This document shows positions 54,701 through 60,700 of a stretch of 64,000 nucleotides of DNA, piece by piece (the stretch's first letter is position 1; the number at the start of each line of letters is the position of its first letter). The stretch is from Liolophura sinensis (lineage: Eukaryota; Mollusca; Polyplacophora; Chitonida; Chitonidae). The stretch lies in the NCBI RefSeq assembly GCF_032854445.1, contig NC_088302.1, forward strand, positions 494,001 to 558,000, given 5' to 3'. Made by a program: the position numbers and the translations under genes. The notes beneath the pieces are model-generated. The model saw only the letters and a list, made by a program, of their open reading frames with translations, did not search any database and was not told the DNA's origin.

Positions 54701-57700
54701 AACTGTAATGAAAACATTAACTGACAAGGTTGAATTAAGAGCATGGTTCTTTGTTGTACTACATGTACCAGTACTTAGCCTCTTGATGAACTGCTTGTGG
54801 TTGCCTTCATCAACAATCATTTACCAAATTCTCTATATCTTGCAAAACACCAGACTTTCCATTCCAAACATCAATCACAAGCACATGATGGCAACAGTAA
54901 CATGAATCTCCGTAAACTTGTGCAATTGGTCAAATTGTCCACTGTTTGTTTGCATTTACATGACTGTCGTTGTAAACATTATTTTGACAATTTCATGACC
55001 ATATTCAGCCTGGCAGGGCAATCCTAAATGTTTTCAGCCAATATAGCAAACTTCTTTGGCAAGTCTTCAAGTATCTGTCAAATTTAGGTACGTTTGCACT
55101 AGTGAAGTATAGCTACACATACATGTAGTAAAGTATAATGCGGATTACTAAAACCCGGGATGACATGTCCTTCAGCCACCTTCAATGTGCTGGAAAAACC
55201 ATGACAGAAGTATCTTAAATGAATCAAAAGCAGACTGAGCTCACATCTTCACACTAGAGAGCCACATCTAGCCTAAACAAACAGTAACAATGTGCATGTA
55301 GGACCATACACACGAAGGAGGAGAGGATGAGTCCAAGCATGATACATAGGATCAGTCCAAGCATGATATATAGGATCAGTCCAAGCATGATATATAGGAT
55401 CAGTCCAAGCATGATATATAGGATCAGTCCAAGCATGATATATAGGATCAGTCCAAGCATGATATATAGGATCAGTCCAAGTATGATATCTAGGATCAGT
55501 CCAAGTATGATATCTAGGATCAGTCCAAGTATGATATTTAGGATCAGTCCAAGTATGATGTTTAGGATCAATCCAAGCATGACATATAGGATCAGTCCAA
55601 GTATGATATTTAGGATCAGTCCAAGTATGATATTTAGGATCAATCCAAGCATGACATATAGGATCAGTCCAAGTATGATATATAGGATCAGTCCAAGCAT
55701 GATATATAGGATCAGTCCAAGTATGATATTTAGGATGAATCCAAGCATGATATATAGGATCAATCAAAGCATGACATATAGGATCAATCCAGCACTGTGA
55801 GCAGTGTACATGTATGTCAGGAATGTACATGGGCTCACATGAAACAAGATTCTGCAGAGCAACTGGGCAGCCATACTTCTCACTGTTCATCCCCAATCTG
55901 CTTTAATGCTAGTCTACACAGAGGTGTGCACAGGCAAAAGCCTCTGACATGATAGTTTCTCACTGTGCCACGCAGCTGCAGTGAATAAGGGTATAACTGC
56001 TTCTCAATAGCAAGTGGTAAGTACTGCTACAGGTCAAGCTGCTCAGGGAGGATCCTGAGTAAGTACAGCACCAATGGCTGAGTGTAGGAGATACTGTACT
56101 GGGATACCAGACCCTCCAGACAGCTCTCACGTAATCTGATTCCTGCTAAAAGCAATTTGGGCATAAAGCTTTCAGTGTACAGAGCCGCCTGTCTAACCTA
56201 GGCACTGGCTCCCCAGTAAGAGATCATTGACTAAGAGCCTACGCTAACTGGCCCTGCATACCCACAGACTGCTTCCCTACACTCTATGCTGATTTCCTTG
56301 ATGGCTTCTCTCTCTCTCTTTTTTTTTTTGTATCACCAATATCCGTGTTACCCTGGATTTGATGTAATTCAAAATACAGGGGTGACAAAGCCAGGCCTGA
56401 AATGAGGGCTAGAGAACAAATGGGCTGAGCAGAAAACAGACCCAGAATGGCTTAACATCTGACAGTGAGGTTTACACCACACTCCCAATACACATAAGCT
56501 CAGGAAGAAAACAAGAGTTGCTGCTGACCCTATGGCATTTTCACACAGACAATTTACATACACTTACTCCTTAAGGAGACAAGCTGCTCAGACTAGTAAT
56601 CACAGAGCACAGCTTCTAATTCCATGCAGTTTACAAGGCCAAGGTGTAAAATCATAAAACATGGCTACCCATTTACTCACTGAACTTTCATGTACGTCTC
56701 ATTCTCATGCCTACAGATTGCCCACTTCACACTGTGTTGTCTATCATATCACATCTACAGAGATGCCCACACAATGCCCACTTCACACTGTGTTGTCTAT
56801 CATATCACATCTACAGAGATGCCCCCAAAATGCCCACTTCACACTGTGTTGTCTATCATATCACATCTACAGAGATGCCCACACAATGCCCACTTCACAC
56901 TGTGTTGTCTATCATATCACATCTACAGAGATGCCCCCAAAATGCCCACTCAACACTGTGTTGTCCATTATATCACATCTACAGAGATGCCCCCAAAATG
57001 CCCACTCAACACTGTGTTGTCCATTATATCACAACTACAGAGATGCGCACACAATGCCCACTCAACACTGTGTTGTCCATTATATCACAACTACAGAGAT
57101 GCCCCCAAAATGCCCACTCAACACTGTGTTGTCCATTATATCACAACTACAGAGATGCCCCCAAAATGCCCACTCAACACTGTGTTGTCCATTATATCAC
57201 AACTACAGAGATGCCCCCAAAATGCCCACTCAACACTGTGTTGTCCATTATATCACATCTACAGATATGCTCACAATGCCTACTCCATACTGTGTTGTCC
57301 ATCATATCACATCTACAGAGATGCCCACACAATGCCCATACCAATCTGTGTTGTCCATCATATCACATCTACAGAGATGCCCACACAATGCCCACACCAC
57401 TCTGTGTTGTCCATCATATCACATCTACAGAAATGCCCACACAATGCCCACACCACTCTGTGTTGTCCATCATATCACATCTACAGAGATGCCTACCCAA
57501 TCCTCCCTCCACAGTGTTGTCCATCAAATCGCATCTATAGAGAGGCACACACAATGCCCACTCCACACTGTGTTGTCCATTATACCACATCTACAGAGAT
57601 GCCCACTACACACTATGTTGTCCATAATATCACATCTACAGAGATACCCACACAATGCCCACTCCACACTGTGTTGTCCATTATATCATATCTACAGAGA

Positions 57701-60700
57701 TTCCCACACAGTGCCTACTCCACAGTGTTGTCCATCATATCACATCTACAGAAATGCCCACACAATGAACACACCACACTGTGTTGTCTATTATATCACA
57801 TCTACAGAAATGCCCACACAATGAACACACCACACTGTGTTGTCTATCATATCACACCTACAGAAATGCCCACACAATGAACACACCACACTGTGTTGTC
57901 TATCATATCACATCTACAGAGATGCCCACATAATCCTCACTCCACACTGTGTTGCCACTCATATCACATCTACAGAGATGCCAACACCACACTGTGTTGT
58001 CCACTGTCACATATACAGAGATGCCCACACAATGCCTACTCCAGACCGTGTTGTTCATCATATCTACAGAGATATCTACAGAGGTACCTACAGAGTGCCA
58101 ACTTCACACTGTGTTGTCCACCACATCACATCTACACAGATCCCCATTCCACACTGTGTTGTCCGTATGACATCTAAAGACATGACTACAGAATGCACAC
58201 TCAACACTGTGTTGTCCATCACATCACATATACACAGATCCCCACTCCACACTGTGTTGTCCACCACATCACATCTACAGAGATGCCTACAGAATGCCCA
58301 CTCAACACTGTGTTGTCCATCACATCACATCTACACAGATGCCCACTTCATACTGTGTTGTCCACCACATCACATCTACAGAGATGCCTACAGAATGCCC
58401 ACTTCACACTGTGTTGTCCACATCACATCTACAGAGATGCCTACAGAATGCCTACTCCACGCTGTGTTGTCCATTATATCACATCTAAAGAGATGCCCAC
58501 AGAATGCCCACGCAACACTGTGTTTGTCCGTATCACATCTAAAGACATGTCTACATGATGCCCACTCAACAATGTGTTGTCCATCACATCACATCTACAC
58601 AGATGCCTACAGAATGCCCACTTCACACTGTGTTGTCGATCACATCACATCTACACAGATGCCTACAGAATGCCCACTCAACACTATCTTCATTCCACCA
58701 ATGGTGGTCAACCCTATGAATGAAGTGAGGCTAGCATGCTGCTGATGTTTCAGATTTTCAGCAAACAGGGCAGGGGAACTTGTTGTTGTAGAATGTTGAT
58801 CTGTTGACACAGGGGACAGCTGTTTAGCTCTCCTCAATGGGTAATTTGGGGAAACATTACACTGGTCTTACTGTAAAGATGCTAAAAACCACCCAACTCA
58901 AACGCCCTGAATAATAACAGGTTCAGTGCTTCACATGGGCACGGATGTGCAATTTATAGTGCTTGGATTTACATGCTCTACATGTAGATTCACACAAATG
59001 ATCAACGCACATGAATCTGTAAAAAACAAAAACAAAACCAGGAAAAACAACATACAAATGCATTTTACAATTACTAAAGATCCTGAAAGTCATGTGTATT
59101 GTACAACACTGTTTGTCATTCATCTGGGCTAACAAAAAACAGGTTAATTTATATGTACCAGCTGACCTCAGCATGTGGTACAATACAGTACATATACATC
59201 TAGATAAATTGTCTGAGGAGGAAAACAATATACATGCTTTGGTCAATCAGCCAGAAAGAAGAAAATACAATAAGAGATGTCAGTCAAGCCTACCAGGAGA
59301 TTATAGGATAAACTGTGTCCATGTACATGTAATTCAAATAAGCTTTAGCACATTAAACCAAGAGGAATGTGTGTGGTGACTTGAACAGTCTGGCAACCAT
59401 CAATGGCCTCATCAAGCTGTCTCTCAGACTCCCCTTGCCAAAGCCACATGTGTAACCTCATATCCCAGGCAGGGGGGCCCTAAGTGGGGTATCAGTGTTT
59501 GGACATGCCCAGAAGTACCACACAGGTCTTAACCATGAAACATACACAGTGAGTCAATTAAGATGAAGCGTCCAGAACAAAAACATAGCATGCACCACAG
59601 CTTGAAAGAAGTTATACACCACTAAGTTTTTGCTCTCTGTATTTTTCTTCCTTAAGATATCCTCAACTACGATTGATCAGCATCTACAACTGTACCCAAT
59701 AAATCTGTGTAAATGCAATAGTTCTACTCCCCTCTTTATTACAGCTGGCTGCGATGAGCCTAAGCAGAGATATACCCCCTGTGGAGCCTCACTCAAGGAG
59801 CAGTAATCAAGATTTACCTTTTTATTGCTTTCCCTGTAACAAACTAATGTTATCTTTCTGTTTCCTGGACCAGTGGCACATAAGCTGAACAATTACAATA
59901 GCGAGTTGCCATGGAAACCTCTAGCTACAGAGCTGGCAGGGTTGGCTGTGAGGTCACTGGGTGATCATAGCCTTAAGATCTATCCCCTGTATTAAGGCAT
60001 CCCCTTCAAGGGTTTATTATTGCTCCATTGGCTTTTCTCCACGCCTCTTCAAGGCTGCACTCCTCTCACAAACTGTCAACATCCCCCCACCCAGATGGGC
60101 TGTGGGTGTACACATTGTCAGCTAGGGTGATTAATACCACAGACCAGCTTACACCTCACACTGCACAGATTAGTAGCCATGTCAAACCAACCACCAACTA
60201 TTTATGCACCAGTATAACACACAACTTACATTTCTGTACCTCATCTCCCACTGCCCAGACTAGTGGCCATGTTAAACCAACAACCAACTATATATGTATC
60301 AGTATAACAAACAACTTACACTTCTGTACCTCATCTCCCACTGCACAGACTAGTGGCCATGTTAAACCAACCATTATCTACAGTACATATGCACCAGGGT
60401 AACAAACAACTTACACTTCTGTACCTCATCTCCCAATGCACTGACTATATGCCTTGTCAAACAAACCGCCATCTACATATGTACCAGTATAACAAACATA
60501 CAGCTCTGTACCTCATCTCCCACACAACATACCGTACCATTCTGTCAGATTGGAGCAGGCCCACACAACATACCGTACCACTGTATTTCAGAATGGGGCA
60601 GGCCTACACAACATACAGATACTCTACCATTGTATTTCAGAATGGGGCAGGCCTACACAACATACAGATACTCTACCATTGTATTTCAGAATGGGGCAAG

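Noticed and set aside
56661-58745. Plus-strand open frames of 277-396 codons rich in Cys/His
   Set aside because: They are translations of the 56-bp array in all three frames. The apparent Cys/His pattern comes from the unit and not from a zinc-finger domain.
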